A stretch of DNA of 64,000 nucleotides from NCBI RefSeq assembly GCF_029433855.1, contig NZ_JAROAU010000003.1:2602756-2666755 (forward strand), written 5' to 3'. Numbering within the stretch: position 1 is the first letter of the stretch; every line of letters starts with the position of its first letter. Source of the DNA: Candidatus Kosakonia sp. 282A-S69 (lineage in GTDB: Bacteria; Pseudomonadota; Gammaproteobacteria; Enterobacterales; Enterobacteriaceae). The position numbers and the translations under genes were made by a program. Below are positions 1 through 8,792 of this stretch, one piece after another. A model generated the notes under the pieces. The model ran no database searches, was not told the origin of the DNA, and was given only the letters and a program-made list of their open reading frames with translations.

Positions 1-2
1 GC

Positions 3-3000
3 GATGCTCTTATCAGTATTATTTCATTAAGTAATAAAATATCAGAACAGCAAAAATCAATAGCTTATTATGATCCGACCAAGGGTAGCGAACAAGAAGA
101 TCTGAGCTGGAATCAAAACTTACTCAATCTCTATCGTGAAGAGTTCTTAAGCGAGGAAGAAGAGAGCGCTTATTTATATGCCGCGCAACAAGCTAAAGTT
201 GCGGTAAATGAGGCAAATATTAGGGTTGCCCAGCTGAGCACGGCGGCCATTGATAAGCAGATCAAAGAACAATACGACGCTATCTCTGCCCGTATGAAGG
301 ATATATCTTTCTGGCTTGATTTCCTTTTAGAGAGGCCGCTATCTGTTGATATCCCCATCGCCCAGGAGAATATAAACTCTCTCAAGTTAACAATTACTAC
401 CCATCAAACCAGAATTAATCAACTCAGCACGTTGAGGAAAAACATTCTCGATCGCAAAGCCGAATACCAGAAAGTCATCGACGACTATAATAAAAATTAT
501 CGCCTGATGAATATCAGCATCGATTTTGTGAAAAAAGCGCTTGCCAATAAGAAAAAAATCGCGGAAAGCGATGATAACGTAAGTATTGCCGAAGAGTTAC
601 TGATAGATTTCACTTTGCAAAAAATCGCTATCCGAAACTCCGCAACCGGTGCCTATACACAAGCCGAGCTCGATAAGTTAAAAACACTGAGCATTTCACA
701 AACAATGATCGCACAACTCATCGAACGCCATACGCTGAGCCAGGAATTAATAGAAGCGATCCAGCAGTCGAAAATTAAGTTCCCACCCCTGAAGAAAAAT
801 TACCAGGATATAGAATGGAGCAATAACGAAGCAGAGAAAATATACAAAGAAAATTATCCAGACGATGAAAACTTAGAAGCAAATCAATTACTCGCCCCTC
901 TACTTTACTGGTTATTAAAAAACAACAGTAACTATAGCCTCCTGAGGTCTACAGATATTGATGATGTTGTTAATCTTTATTATTCAGACGCCTATTCGTT
1001 GAACCCTCTTAAAAAAATCAATAAGATGCCAGAGGGATATACCCCATTGTCGCATATGTTAAGCAGTGAATACTTCAACTCTGATAGCGAGTATTATCAG
1101 CAATTCGCTACCTATAAGGAAAAATATAGCGATTACGAGGCCAGTGAGAACACCAAAGATTTTCTTCTCTCTTCCGATCTCTCTTTAAATGAGATCACCG
1201 CTAAAGTTAAAAAGCGCTTCTACTTTAACGTGCTTCAATCAACAGATGTTCATGATAAACACGATGGCGGAATGTTATTTGTTGAACTTGAGGATGGTCG
1301 CTGGATTTTCTTCTCTCTTTTCCCTGACGCTCTTTTTAGCCGGGTATTCTCTCATGATGAGATGATGGCGAATATCTGGTTAAAAACCATAGCCACTCTT
1401 ACGCCGGAGCAAACGCACTATCACGGTATTGAGTCCGTTTTCCTGGAGTCGTTTTTCCTGAAAAATTTTGATCCCAAAAACAAGAATGTGTTAGCCGGTA
1501 AGTATCACAAAATTGAGACAAGGAAAAAGAAAGAGTTTGAAGATTTCATCGAAAACACCTTATACAAAAGTAGCGATGACATTACTTATAGCAACCCTTT
1601 TAAAGATCGCGCATATTATGGGCTAACCTATGATTTTTCAATTAACGCTGAGCAACCACAAGAAACGTTATTAGAAACTCTGAATAAAGCTTTTCATGAT
1701 GTACTGCTACGCTCCGCTACAAATCGCAAAGCGGCGCTATATCAGTCGACGGTACTGCAAAAAATTGCGGATATTGTCATTCCTTTTTATGCTGAGATCC
1801 GTGGAGCAATAGATGACCCAGAATCCAAGGTTGATACCACATCAATTATGCTTGATGTCGTGGGTATTTGCTTTGTTGCTTCCCAGGCGGGCACTAAAGC
1901 TGCATCACTGCTTAAAAATGCAAAAGGGATGGGTAAGATCATTAGTGAAGGGAGAAAAATTGGCCTGGCTGGCAGAGGCCTACAAAAATATGTGATAAAA
2001 CAGATGGCAAAACAAGGACTTATTAATGCATCCGGTCTGGCAAAAATTAGCGCTAATGCACTGATTGATCTGGTTTCCCCTGTTAGCCTGGGCGATTTAA
2101 AAAAAATCTCTCTCCCTAAAAGCAGACTTACCTCTGGCCTTGGCAATATATTCAGCACTGATTTCCAGATAGTATCAAAAGGCAGAAGCATCCCTGATAA
2201 ATATATAACCACAAATATTTCCCTTGACGATTTATCAAAGACTCATGTACACGGCGTTGACGTTTATACCTCTACAGCAGACGATACAGTAGACAGGAAG
2301 TATTTTATTAAATCTGAAGGGAATCTCTATCAGGTACGCTGGGATGATTATGCACATACATGGCGAACCGTTGACCCCAACAATTCCGGACGTTTGAGCT
2401 ATGGTGAGCCGGTTATCTTTGAAGATGGCAATTGGGTAATAAATAAAAATTATGGGGGGTTACGTGGCGGAGCAATAAAATACCCAACAGTTACCATGGG
2501 TGAGCAACCGATGAGAGAAGGATTAGAAAAGGGAAAGGTAACTGAAAATCTTATCAGCACTCCACATGTTGATGCCGTGGCCTATCTTGAGGAGATAAAA
2601 AATACCGGCGGATTAAGTGACGCAATATTATCCCCGTCTGAAAAATGTGAACTTGTCCTTCCGGCCATGGCTAATTTCCTGAAAAAAAAGGGTTTTGATG
2701 ACATTCGACTTCGGGGGATGGCCTTTTTTGTTAACGGCATGGATATGGGAGCAATGAATCATTACCTGGTTATTGGCACCAAAGAAGGTAGAGATTACGC
2801 TTTTGACATTACTGCTGGACAGTTTTATGAACAATATGAAGAGTTAAGTGGCCCAATCATTATGCCAGAGGAAAAGTGGGCGCAAAAATACGCCAACATT
2901 ACCTCCGAAAGGAAGCTCATAAAATATGCTGACTATCCACTGGATCAACTAAATAAGGTAAAAATAGATTACGGCTCTTTTAGCCCCTATCTCGTGCGGG

Positions 3001-4823
3001 GGCCGAATAGCCAGTTGCCCAATGCATTCGTCCTCAAGCGCCCTGGCTGGTATTTTCCTAAAAAAAGTGTCGATAATGTGGCTGACATTGCCAACACCAA
3101 CAAAAAAATGGCCTTCGGGAACAGTGAGCGGGCCAATCCTGTACGCGCGGCTGCCAGGCGTAGCAGGCTGACAAACCAAACGCCTGACACCAGTTGGGAG
3201 TATGCGGTCACACTCCTTGAAAATGCCGAACTCATGAGTAGAGGCCCGGCCACAACGTTACGCACCGGCATACGTCAGGCAACAAAATATCAACGAACCA
3301 GCGCCTCCTCTGCTGGCAACGTGGATGACCTCTTTGCAAGTAGCAAAGCCATTAATAGCTATGAAAACCTGCTTAACGTAAAGCAGGGCGAAATCGTGAT
3401 GTTTATGGAAGTTGATCCTAATTTTCCGGCTAAAGGACCGCGCCCAATCCATGTCATGGTGAGCCTCGGTAATGGCCGCTTCGCCGGCGTGAAAAATAAC
3501 GTGCTCGATAGCAGCCTCAGTGATGGCAAACAAATATTAACCGCAGAACAGCTCGGCGAGTTCGTGAATGGAACCTTCAGGCGTAGGGGAAATGCGCAGT
3601 TGCCGGACCTGCAGATTATTGCTGGCGAACCCAAAAATTTCCTGCGCCCTGAATCTCCCTCGTTGAAATCCCTTGCCGAAAATCTTCCAGGATTGCCGGA
3701 TGACGTTGATCTTGCCGCTAAAAGCACTGAACTGCTGAAACAGGCCGGAGAGCTGGCGACGGAACAGGCCGCGGCGCTACAAGAGTCGTTAGGGGCATTG
3801 CTGAACGCCGCGAAAGGGGGATCGACGATTACCGCAACGGCTGAGAGCCTGTTCACGACGGCGGTACAGGTGACGGACCGCGCTGCCTTGCAGACGATGG
3901 AGAAAGGCAAGCTGGTGGTATTCGCTAATACCTCCTCTCCCTCGTTCGCTATACATCACCTGATGTACAGCCTCGGTAATGGTGACTTTATGATGGTCAA
4001 CCCCCATCTTCTTGATAAGCGCCTGGTCAGTCAAAATGGCATTATCAACGCCAGCCAATTTCCTGATGAGTTATTTACTAAGTACGGCGTCTTGTCCGGA
4101 GATATTTCTCTTAGCAGGCTACGTACAGCCTCCCTCCTTGGGCGCGATGCCTCCTTTTTTGTAGATGGCCCGATATTGACGGTCAGGCTGCATGGCGCGC
4201 CGGGTATTGCTAACTATATGGATGCTTATGAACTCTCAGAAGTGATTAAAGGGCTCGGCCTGCGTGAGTCACCGCCCATCAAGTTAGGTCAAATTCGTGA
4301 GATAAAACTTGAGTCTTGCTTTGGCGCCTTCGGTTTCTTACCCACCGGTAAAGCCCTCGCACATATTTTGGGTAAAAAGGTGACGGCTTATCCGTTAGCA
4401 TTCAGCAATGCGTTGCGCGACTCCCGGAATCTATTCAGGCGTGCAAAGGTTTATATGCCGTCAGATTTATCTACAATACAAGTAGAAAAAATGGTCAAAC
4501 AACAAAGCCTTAACCATAATTTTTGGACAAAACTCCTGCAGCTACGACAAAAAACGGTGGCCAGAAGGGTGCGTCGTAGTACCGTTCTTTTTGACAATAC
4601 GCTGGAAGATATTGCAAAACTGGCGAGTGGCGACACGACGCTTGAGCAGTTCCTGGAGGATTATCCTGAATACAAAACCGGGCTAAGCGTGACTGAGAGC
4701 GACTTCAAAGCTTATCTCAGCGCAAGTACTCCTGATGATGAAAGCTTTGCCATGCGGTGCTGGGATATTTTGATGCTCAGCACCTATACCGTGAACCTGG
4801 TGGATAAATATCTGGAAGGCTAG
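3..4823 (+). CDS. Large mosaic toxin-like protein, 3' part (PMT-like deamidase triad, C80-like domain)
   Basis: The frame is open from base 3, so the 5' end lies outside the window; 1606 residues are visible. The first ~300 are charged and helical. Residues ~600-740 contain an IPFYAEIRGAIDD stretch and hydrophobic helices, resembling the DUF6543-type region of dermonecrotic-toxin-like proteins. Cys882 (codon 2646), His920 and Asp935 have spacings of 38 and 15, close to the Cys-His-Asp triad of the Pasteurella multocida toxin deamidase domain. Two related segments follow (codons near 3379 and 3901), each with H-x-M-x-SLGNG. Near the end, LHG (His1397) and LESCFG (Cys1439) with a downstream GKALAHILGKKVTAYP resemble the His/Cys dyad of C80 or caspase-like self-processing domains. 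No secretion signal can be judged because the N-terminus is missing. Its role as a toxin or effector is inferred from the domains. The gene ends directly against the convergent lipoprotein gene. Confidence 0.75.
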   Translation, partial: DALISIISLSNKISEQQKSIAYYDPTKGSEQEDLSWNQNLLNLYREEFLSEEEESAYLYAAQQAKVAVNEANIRVAQLSTAAIDKQIKEQYDAISARMKDISFWLDFLLERPLSVDIPIAQENINSLKLTITTHQTRINQLSTLRKNILDRKAEYQKVIDDYNKNYRLMNISIDFVKKALANKKKIAESDDNVSIAEELLIDFTLQKIAIRNSATGAYTQAELDKLKTLSISQTMIAQLIERHTLSQELIEAIQQSKIKFPPLKKNYQDIEWSNNEAEKIYKENYPDDENLEANQLLAPLLYWLLKNNSNYSLLRSTDIDDVVNLYYSDAYSLNPLKKINKMPEGYTPLSHMLSSEYFNSDSEYYQQFATYKEKYSDYEASENTKDFLLSSDLSLNEITAKVKKRFYFNVLQSTDVHDKHDGGMLFVELEDGRWIFFSLFPDALFSRVFSHDEMMANIWLKTIATLTPEQTHYHGIESVFLESFFLKNFDPKNKNVLAGKYHKIETRKKKEFEDFIENTLYKSSDDITYSNPFKDRAYYGLTYDFSINAEQPQETLLETLNKAFHDVLLRSATNRKAALYQSTVLQKIADIVIPFYAEIRGAIDDPESKVDTTSIMLDVVGICFVASQAGTKAASLLKNAKGMGKIISEGRKIGLAGRGLQKYVIKQMAKQGLINASGLAKISANALIDLVSPVSLGDLKKISLPKSRLTSGLGNIFSTDFQIVSKGRSIPDKYITTNISLDDLSKTHVHGVDVYTSTADDTVDRKYFIKSEGNLYQVRWDDYAHTWRTVDPNNSGRLSYGEPVIFEDGNWVINKNYGGLRGGAIKYPTVTMGEQPMREGLEKGKVTENLISTPHVDAVAYLEEIKNTGGLSDAILSPSEKCELVLPAMANFLKKKGFDDIRLRGMAFFVNGMDMGAMNHYLVIGTKEGRDYAFDITAGQFYEQYEELSGPIIMPEEKWAQKYANITSERKLIKYADYPLDQLNKVKIDYGSFSPYLVRGPNSQLPNAFVLKRPGWYFPKKSVDNVADIANTNKKMAFGNSERANPVRAAARRSRLTNQTPDTSWEYAVTLLENAELMSRGPATTLRTGIRQATKYQRTSASSAGNVDDLFASSKAINSYENLLNVKQGEIVMFMEVDPNFPAKGPRPIHVMVSLGNGRFAGVKNNVLDSSLSDGKQILTAEQLGEFVNGTFRRRGNAQLPDLQIIAGEPKNFLRPESPSLKSLAENLPGLPDDVDLAAKSTELLKQAGELATEQAAALQESLGALLNAAKGGSTITATAESLFTTAVQVTDRAALQTMEKGKLVVFANTSSPSFAIHHLMYSLGNGDFMMVNPHLLDKRLVSQNGIINASQFPDELFTKYGVLSGDISLSRLRTASLLGRDASFFVDGPILTVRLHGAPGIANYMDAYELSEVIKGLGLRESPPIKLGQIREIKLESCFGAFGFLPTGKALAHILGKKVTAYPLAFSNALRDSRNLFRRAKVYMPSDLSTIQVEKMVKQQSLNHNFWTKLLQLRQKTVARRVRRSTVLFDNTLEDIAKLASGDTTLEQFLEDYPEYKTGLSVTESDFKAYLSASTPDDESFAMRCWDILMLSTYTVNLVDKYLEG

Positions 4824-5231
4824 TCAGGGGTTGAGTTCGGTGATCGAAGAAGGTTGCCCTGCGCTGTCGGTGGAAAGGGTGAATTGGGCGGTAATTAGGT
4901 AAGCATCGCCTTTCACAGGGACAACGTTCCAGTAAAACGCATATTTTTCCCCTGCCCTGAATGCAGTGCTAAACATGGGCAGGCACTCATCTGGCGCGAT
5001 ATAGCGAGGCTTGTCTGGAAAGAGTTCAAAACGCTTTCCTTCGCCAGTACTGAAGATCTCAACCGAGACCATCTGTTCGCCGGGTTTCATGATGGAAAGT
5101 GCGCAAACTTCATGTTGTTTCAAAACGACCCGAGTTGGCGTTTGTTGTGTCATTTTGTCAGAAAAACCGATACAGCCAGGTAACACACACACTGCCATCA
5201 ATAGCACACTTGTTCTTATTGTTCTTATCAT
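4824..5231 (-). CDS. Periplasmic lipoprotein, possible T6SS-type immunity protein (copy 1)
   Basis: 135 residues starting MIRTIRTSVLLMAVCVLPGC, a signal peptide with an LPGC lipobox, so the mature protein is lipidated at Cys19 or so and faces the periplasm. The body is short and beta-rich, with two further cysteines (EVCAL and DECLPMF) and the motif CLPMFSTAFRAGEKYAFYW. A homologue with the same layout lies at 39250-39660, again immediately downstream of a gene for an HExxH protein. The upstream gene stops only 2 bases before this start, so the two are co-transcribed and probably translationally coupled. By analogy with effector/immunity pairs the lipoprotein would neutralise its partner in the periplasm; that is inference. 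Its stop codon abuts the stop of the large toxin-like gene on the other strand with no gap. Confidence 0.8.
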   Translation of the reverse strand: MIRTIRTSVLLMAVCVLPGCIGFSDKMTQQTPTRVVLKQHEVCALSIMKPGEQMVSVEIFSTGEGKRFELFPDKPRYIAPDECLPMFSTAFRAGEKYAFYWNVVPVKGDAYLITAQFTLSTDSAGQPSSITELNP

Positions 5232-5233
5232 CC

Positions 5234-5776
5234 TTACCTTCTGCCTGTAATAATTTCTCGATACAGTGTCGGGATATCACGAATATCATCGTTTCCACAA
5301 TATCGTCCTGGCTGATTCTGGGTCTGAAACAACTGCCAAATATCAACACCATGAATAAGAAGCAACCAATAATCCGCCAGAATAGAGGCCTGTTGCTCAA
5401 GGGAGTAATCTGTAAGCTTCTCTTTATCGAGCCGGTAGAAATAATTTGCTGCCCAGCTAAAGAGACCTCGGGTGCGTACCCACCGCCCTCGCTGATGCTG
5501 CCAGACGTGCCCTAACTCATGTATAAAGATGTGTTTTTCCTGCAATGTTGCAGAAGGCAAGGAAAAGTCATCTTTATAACGCCCCGCTCTAAACCAAATC
5601 TCCCCATTAGGCGCCATCACATAATCCGGATGCTGCAGCCCAAACGGGAAGTAGCTGTCGCAGTGGATCCAGACGCGGCTATACACAATCGCATCGCCGT
5701 AAAATTGGCGCGCCATGGCAATTTCACCGAGCGTCATCAGACGCAATGTTCCCTCTTTACGTCCTGTAGTCATCAT
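5234..5776 (-). CDS. HExxH metallopeptidase-like protein, vgr-related family (copy 1)
   Basis: 180 residues. HELGH at 86-90 is a zinc-metallopeptidase motif, and Glu127 (SLEQQASILADYW) is well placed to be the third zinc ligand, as in gluzincins. The N-terminal half carries LTLGEIAMAR-like and YSRVWIHCDSY motifs typical of proteins often labelled vgr-related that sit beside T6SS spike genes. There is no signal peptide, which fits export by a contractile or other direct injection system rather than Sec. It is followed after 2 bases by a lipoprotein gene and has a second copy at 39664-40212. Two in-frame ATGs (5776 and 5773) follow a GAGAGGGA ribosome site. A peptidoglycan or protein target in the periplasm is a reasonable guess, not shown. 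Confidence 0.75.
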   Translation of the reverse strand: MMTTGRKEGTLRLMTLGEIAMARQFYGDAIVYSRVWIHCDSYFPFGLQHPDYVMAPNGEIWFRAGRYKDDFSLPSATLQEKHIFIHELGHVWQHQRGRWVRTRGLFSWAANYFYRLDKEKLTDYSLEQQASILADYWLLLIHGVDIWQLFQTQNQPGRYCGNDDIRDIPTLYREIITGRR

Positions 5777-5922
5777 TTATTCCCTCTCACCAATAACAGC
5801 GCAGCATTATCAATAAATCGCTACACCGCGGCTTAGAGGTAATAAACAGGAAACGAGAATTCAGATTATTTTTTATATGGATGCGTTAGGTGAATGATTA
5901 AATTACCGCCCTACTTTGATTG

Positions 5923-5961
5923 CCAAAAAAATAAAAAAGCCAGCCACATAACATGGCTGGC
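5923..5961 (-). terminator. Rho-independent terminator of the chemotaxis receptor gene
   Basis: GCCAGCCA (5939-5946) pairs with TGGCTGGC (5954-5961) around a 7-base loop. On the minus strand the stem is followed by a T-rich run (5925-5938), giving a strong intrinsic terminator 24 bases after the receptor stop codon. Confidence 0.9.
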
Positions 5962-5984
5962 CTCGCATTGACGATATTGCCCGA

Positions 5985-7523
5985 TTAGCTGAGCTTAAAC
6001 ACCGCCACTGCCTCTTCCAGCAGCTGAGACTGCTCTTTCAGCGAGTAGGCTGCGGCAGAGGCTTCTTCTACCAGCGCGGCGTTCTGCTGGGTAACAGTAT
6101 CCATCTGCGCCACCGCGAGGTTGATCTGATCGATCCCGCGGCTCTGCTCGCCGGTAGAGAGCGCAATTTCCGACATCAGTTCAGAGACCTGCTTCACCGA
6201 GTTGATAATGCGCTGCATGCTCTCGCCCGCGCTGGTAACGCGATCGCTGCCCACCAGCACCTGACGACCAGAGAGCTCAATAAGCTCCTTGATCTCTTTC
6301 GCCGCCACGGAGGAGCGCTGCGCAAGGTTACGTACTTCGGTGGCCACCACCGCAAAACCGCGCCCCTGCTCACCTGCGCGCGCCGCTTCCACGGCAGCGT
6401 TAAGTGCCAGGATGTTGGTCTGGAAGGCAATGTCTTCAATAATGCCAATAATGGTGCCGATCTTGCCTGAGCTGGTTTCGATCTCCTTCATCGACACCAC
6501 CGCTTCTTCAACAATTGCGTTCCCCTCCTGCGCCGCGCTGCGCATATTCCCGGCCAGGCTGTTGGCCTGCTGGGTGTTTTCCGAGGTGTGCTTCACGGTA
6601 GAGGTCAGCTCTTCCATGCTGGCGGCGGTCTGCCCCAGCGAAGCGGCCTGCTCTTCGGTACGGGCCGACAGATCGGTGTTACCCGCGGCAATCTCTTCTG
6701 CAGCGTAAGCTACGCTCTGGCTGGAGTTGCGTACCTGAGAGATAATCTGCACCAGCGAGAGACGCATCTGCTCCAGCGCGCTCATCATGCCGCCAATCTC
6801 ATCTTTCGAGTTGGAAACCACCGGCAGATTTAGCTCGCCCGCCGCCATTTTCTGACAGTGCAGACGGGCGGCATCCAGCGGCGAGAGTACTCGACGACGC
6901 AGCAGAATGAAGATCCCCACAATGATCAGCGTAAACAGCAGCGCAAAGAGGCCGATGGTCATCATGCTGTTCACGAAGCGGCTCTGCGCCTCATTGTTGA
7001 GTTGCTGGGCATACTTCTCACGGAACGCCAGCAGGTTATCAAGAGTGATCTCGAACTGGCGATCCAGCTGAGGAATGGTAGTGCTGACCAGTTGGTTGAA
7101 GCGCGCAGTGTCGTTGTTTTTTGCGGCATCCATCAACGGACGTAAACCGTTATCAACATAGTTCTGCCAGGCCTGGCGATAGGGCGTGGCAAGCGCATCT
7201 TCACCAGCAACGCGCGGCGCGGCGAGATAGTTATTAAACGCCGCCGAGGCTTTTTGCATCACCTCGTTGGCACTCTCAAGGGAGGCCTGCGTTTTCTGGC
7301 TGTCGCCCAGCGAGGCGTTAATCATCGCCTCCATCAGGCGTACGCGCAGGGTACGGCTATGGTTAATCGGATCGATGACCGACAGCACCACGCGGATCTC
7401 TTTGTTTACGTTATCCAGCGAGTCGTTACTGCGGGTAAGCGACCAGAGGTTCGACGCCGAGCTAACGAGGAAGATAGTGAGTAATAGACCAAAAACAAGT
7501 AATGAAAAACGCCTGACTGACAT
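5985..7523 (-). CDS. Methyl-accepting chemotaxis protein
   Basis: 512 residues from the ATG at 7523, chosen because CAAGGGATC precedes it and the next residues form the first membrane helix (FSLLVFGLLLTIFLVSSA). A Tar-type periplasmic four-helix ligand domain follows, then a second membrane helix (~190-210), a HAMP linker and a methylation/signalling domain with the conserved hairpin IAFQTNILALNAAVEAARAG. It would sit in the inner membrane, bind CheW/CheA and steer flagellar rotation. The protein ends VAVFKLS and lacks the NWETF-like pentapeptide that tethers CheR/CheB in Tar and Tsr, so it probably depends on major receptors for adaptation. The ligand is unknown. Monocistronic, with its own terminator. 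Confidence 0.95.
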   Translation of the reverse strand: MSVRRFSLLVFGLLLTIFLVSSASNLWSLTRSNDSLDNVNKEIRVVLSVIDPINHSRTLRVRLMEAMINASLGDSQKTQASLESANEVMQKASAAFNNYLAAPRVAGEDALATPYRQAWQNYVDNGLRPLMDAAKNNDTARFNQLVSTTIPQLDRQFEITLDNLLAFREKYAQQLNNEAQSRFVNSMMTIGLFALLFTLIIVGIFILLRRRVLSPLDAARLHCQKMAAGELNLPVVSNSKDEIGGMMSALEQMRLSLVQIISQVRNSSQSVAYAAEEIAAGNTDLSARTEEQAASLGQTAASMEELTSTVKHTSENTQQANSLAGNMRSAAQEGNAIVEEAVVSMKEIETSSGKIGTIIGIIEDIAFQTNILALNAAVEAARAGEQGRGFAVVATEVRNLAQRSSVAAKEIKELIELSGRQVLVGSDRVTSAGESMQRIINSVKQVSELMSEIALSTGEQSRGIDQINLAVAQMDTVTQQNAALVEEASAAAYSLKEQSQLLEEAVAVFKLS

Positions 7524-7713
7524 AGTGATCCCTTGAATGAGAGAGCGAGAGAGAGCATTTAGCAACGCGTGCATCACGCGTTGCCATTAGTGGCGTTATC
7601 GACCAAAGCGGAGCGGAATTTAGATTAAATAGCGATATTTACACTTTCATTTGAATGCCAGAGATGTTCCTGACGACAAAATCAACCTGCCTGCGCAAAG
7701 AAGATCTCGCATT

Positions 7714-7732
7714 CGTAATAGGATTCATTATC
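7714..7732. promoter_or_regulatory. Probable Fur box
   Basis: CGTAATAGGATTCATTATC matches 13 of 19 positions of the Fur consensus GATAATGATAATCATTATC, with a near-perfect right half. It lies 62 bases before the start of the substrate-binding protein, in the promoter region of an iron-type ABC importer, so iron repression by Fur is likely. Confidence 0.6.
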
Positions 7733-7793
7733 ATTGCGAAACTATTTCGATGATTCCATAAATCACCATAATGTTAATGAAGGATAGTGTTGA

Positions 7794-8792
7794 ATGAAGA
7801 AGGTTCTCTGCGCGCTGGGGCTGGCGCTTGCCTCATTAAGTTCTGCTTATGCCACCACGTATCCCCTCACCCTCGAAAACTGCGGCTACAAAGAGACCTT
7901 CAACAAAGCCCCTGAGCATGTGGTCGCGCTGGGGCAAAACACCGCCGAGATCCTGCTGCTGCTCGGCTTAGAGGATAAAATCGCCGCCACCGCCTTCTGG
8001 CCGACTAAAGTGCTGCCGCAGCTGGCTGCGCAAAATGCGAAGATCAAAACCCTGACGGTGGAGATCCCGACGCTGGAGTCTGTGCTGGCGCAAACGCCAG
8101 ATTTCGTTGCCGCGCAATCGCCGCTGCTGCTGGGGCCGGAGAGCAAAGTGGCGAAGCGCGAAGATCTCGCCACCGTCGGCGTTAACAGCTATATGTCGCC
8201 GGGCATGTGCGCCACCAAAAAGGGCACCGGCGATATGTACGGCAGCCGCCAGAAGCTGTGGGACATGACCTATCTCTACCAGGAGATTGAGGATCTCGCG
8301 AAGATCTTCAGCGTTGAAGATCGCGGCCAGGCGCTGGTTGCCGACTTCAAAAAGCGCGAAGCCTCTCTGCGCAAAGAGTTTGGTAAAAACAAAAAAGATC
8401 TCTCCTTTGTCTTCTGGTTCTCCAGCTCATCGCCTTCCGCTGACGCCTACGTTGGCGGCAAAAACAGCGCCTCCGGCTTTATTGCCAATGTGCTCGGCGG
8501 CCATAACGCCATTACCACCGAAACCGAGTGGCCGACCGTCGGCTGGGAGAGCATCATCGCCGCCAACCCGGATGTGATCGTGGTCTCCAGCCTCGACCGC
8601 AACCGCTGGGCGCTGGATAACGCGCAGGAGAAAATTAAGTTCCTGAAGAGCGATCCTGCCGTCAGCCAGCTTGAGGCGGTGAAAAAGGGCCATATCGTGG
8701 TAATGGATGGTCAGGCGATGAACCCCACCATTCGTACCATCTTTGGCGCAGAGCAGGTTGCCGAACAGCTGAGAAAGATGGGGCTTAATTGA
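7794..8792 (+). CDS. ABC transporter periplasmic substrate-binding protein (iron-complex/B12 type)
   Basis: 332 residues with a cleavable signal peptide (cut near SSAYA-TTYPLT). The two-lobed fold of the FhuD/BtuF class is indicated by APEHVVALGQNTAEILLLLGLEDKIAAT near the start and WESIIAANPDVIVV plus LEAVKKGHIVVMDG near the end. It would capture a ferric siderophore, heme or similar complex and deliver it to the permease encoded next. The stop overlaps the permease start (TGATG), followed by the ATPase and an MFS gene in the same direction, so all four form an operon behind a Fur-like site. No TonB-dependent receptor is in the window, so the ligand cannot be named. Confidence 0.85.
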   Translation: MKKVLCALGLALASLSSAYATTYPLTLENCGYKETFNKAPEHVVALGQNTAEILLLLGLEDKIAATAFWPTKVLPQLAAQNAKIKTLTVEIPTLESVLAQTPDFVAAQSPLLLGPESKVAKREDLATVGVNSYMSPGMCATKKGTGDMYGSRQKLWDMTYLYQEIEDLAKIFSVEDRGQALVADFKKREASLRKEFGKNKKDLSFVFWFSSSSPSADAYVGGKNSASGFIANVLGGHNAITTETEWPTVGWESIIAANPDVIVVSSLDRNRWALDNAQEKIKFLKSDPAVSQLEAVKKGHIVVMDGQAMNPTIRTIFGAEQVAEQLRKMGLN

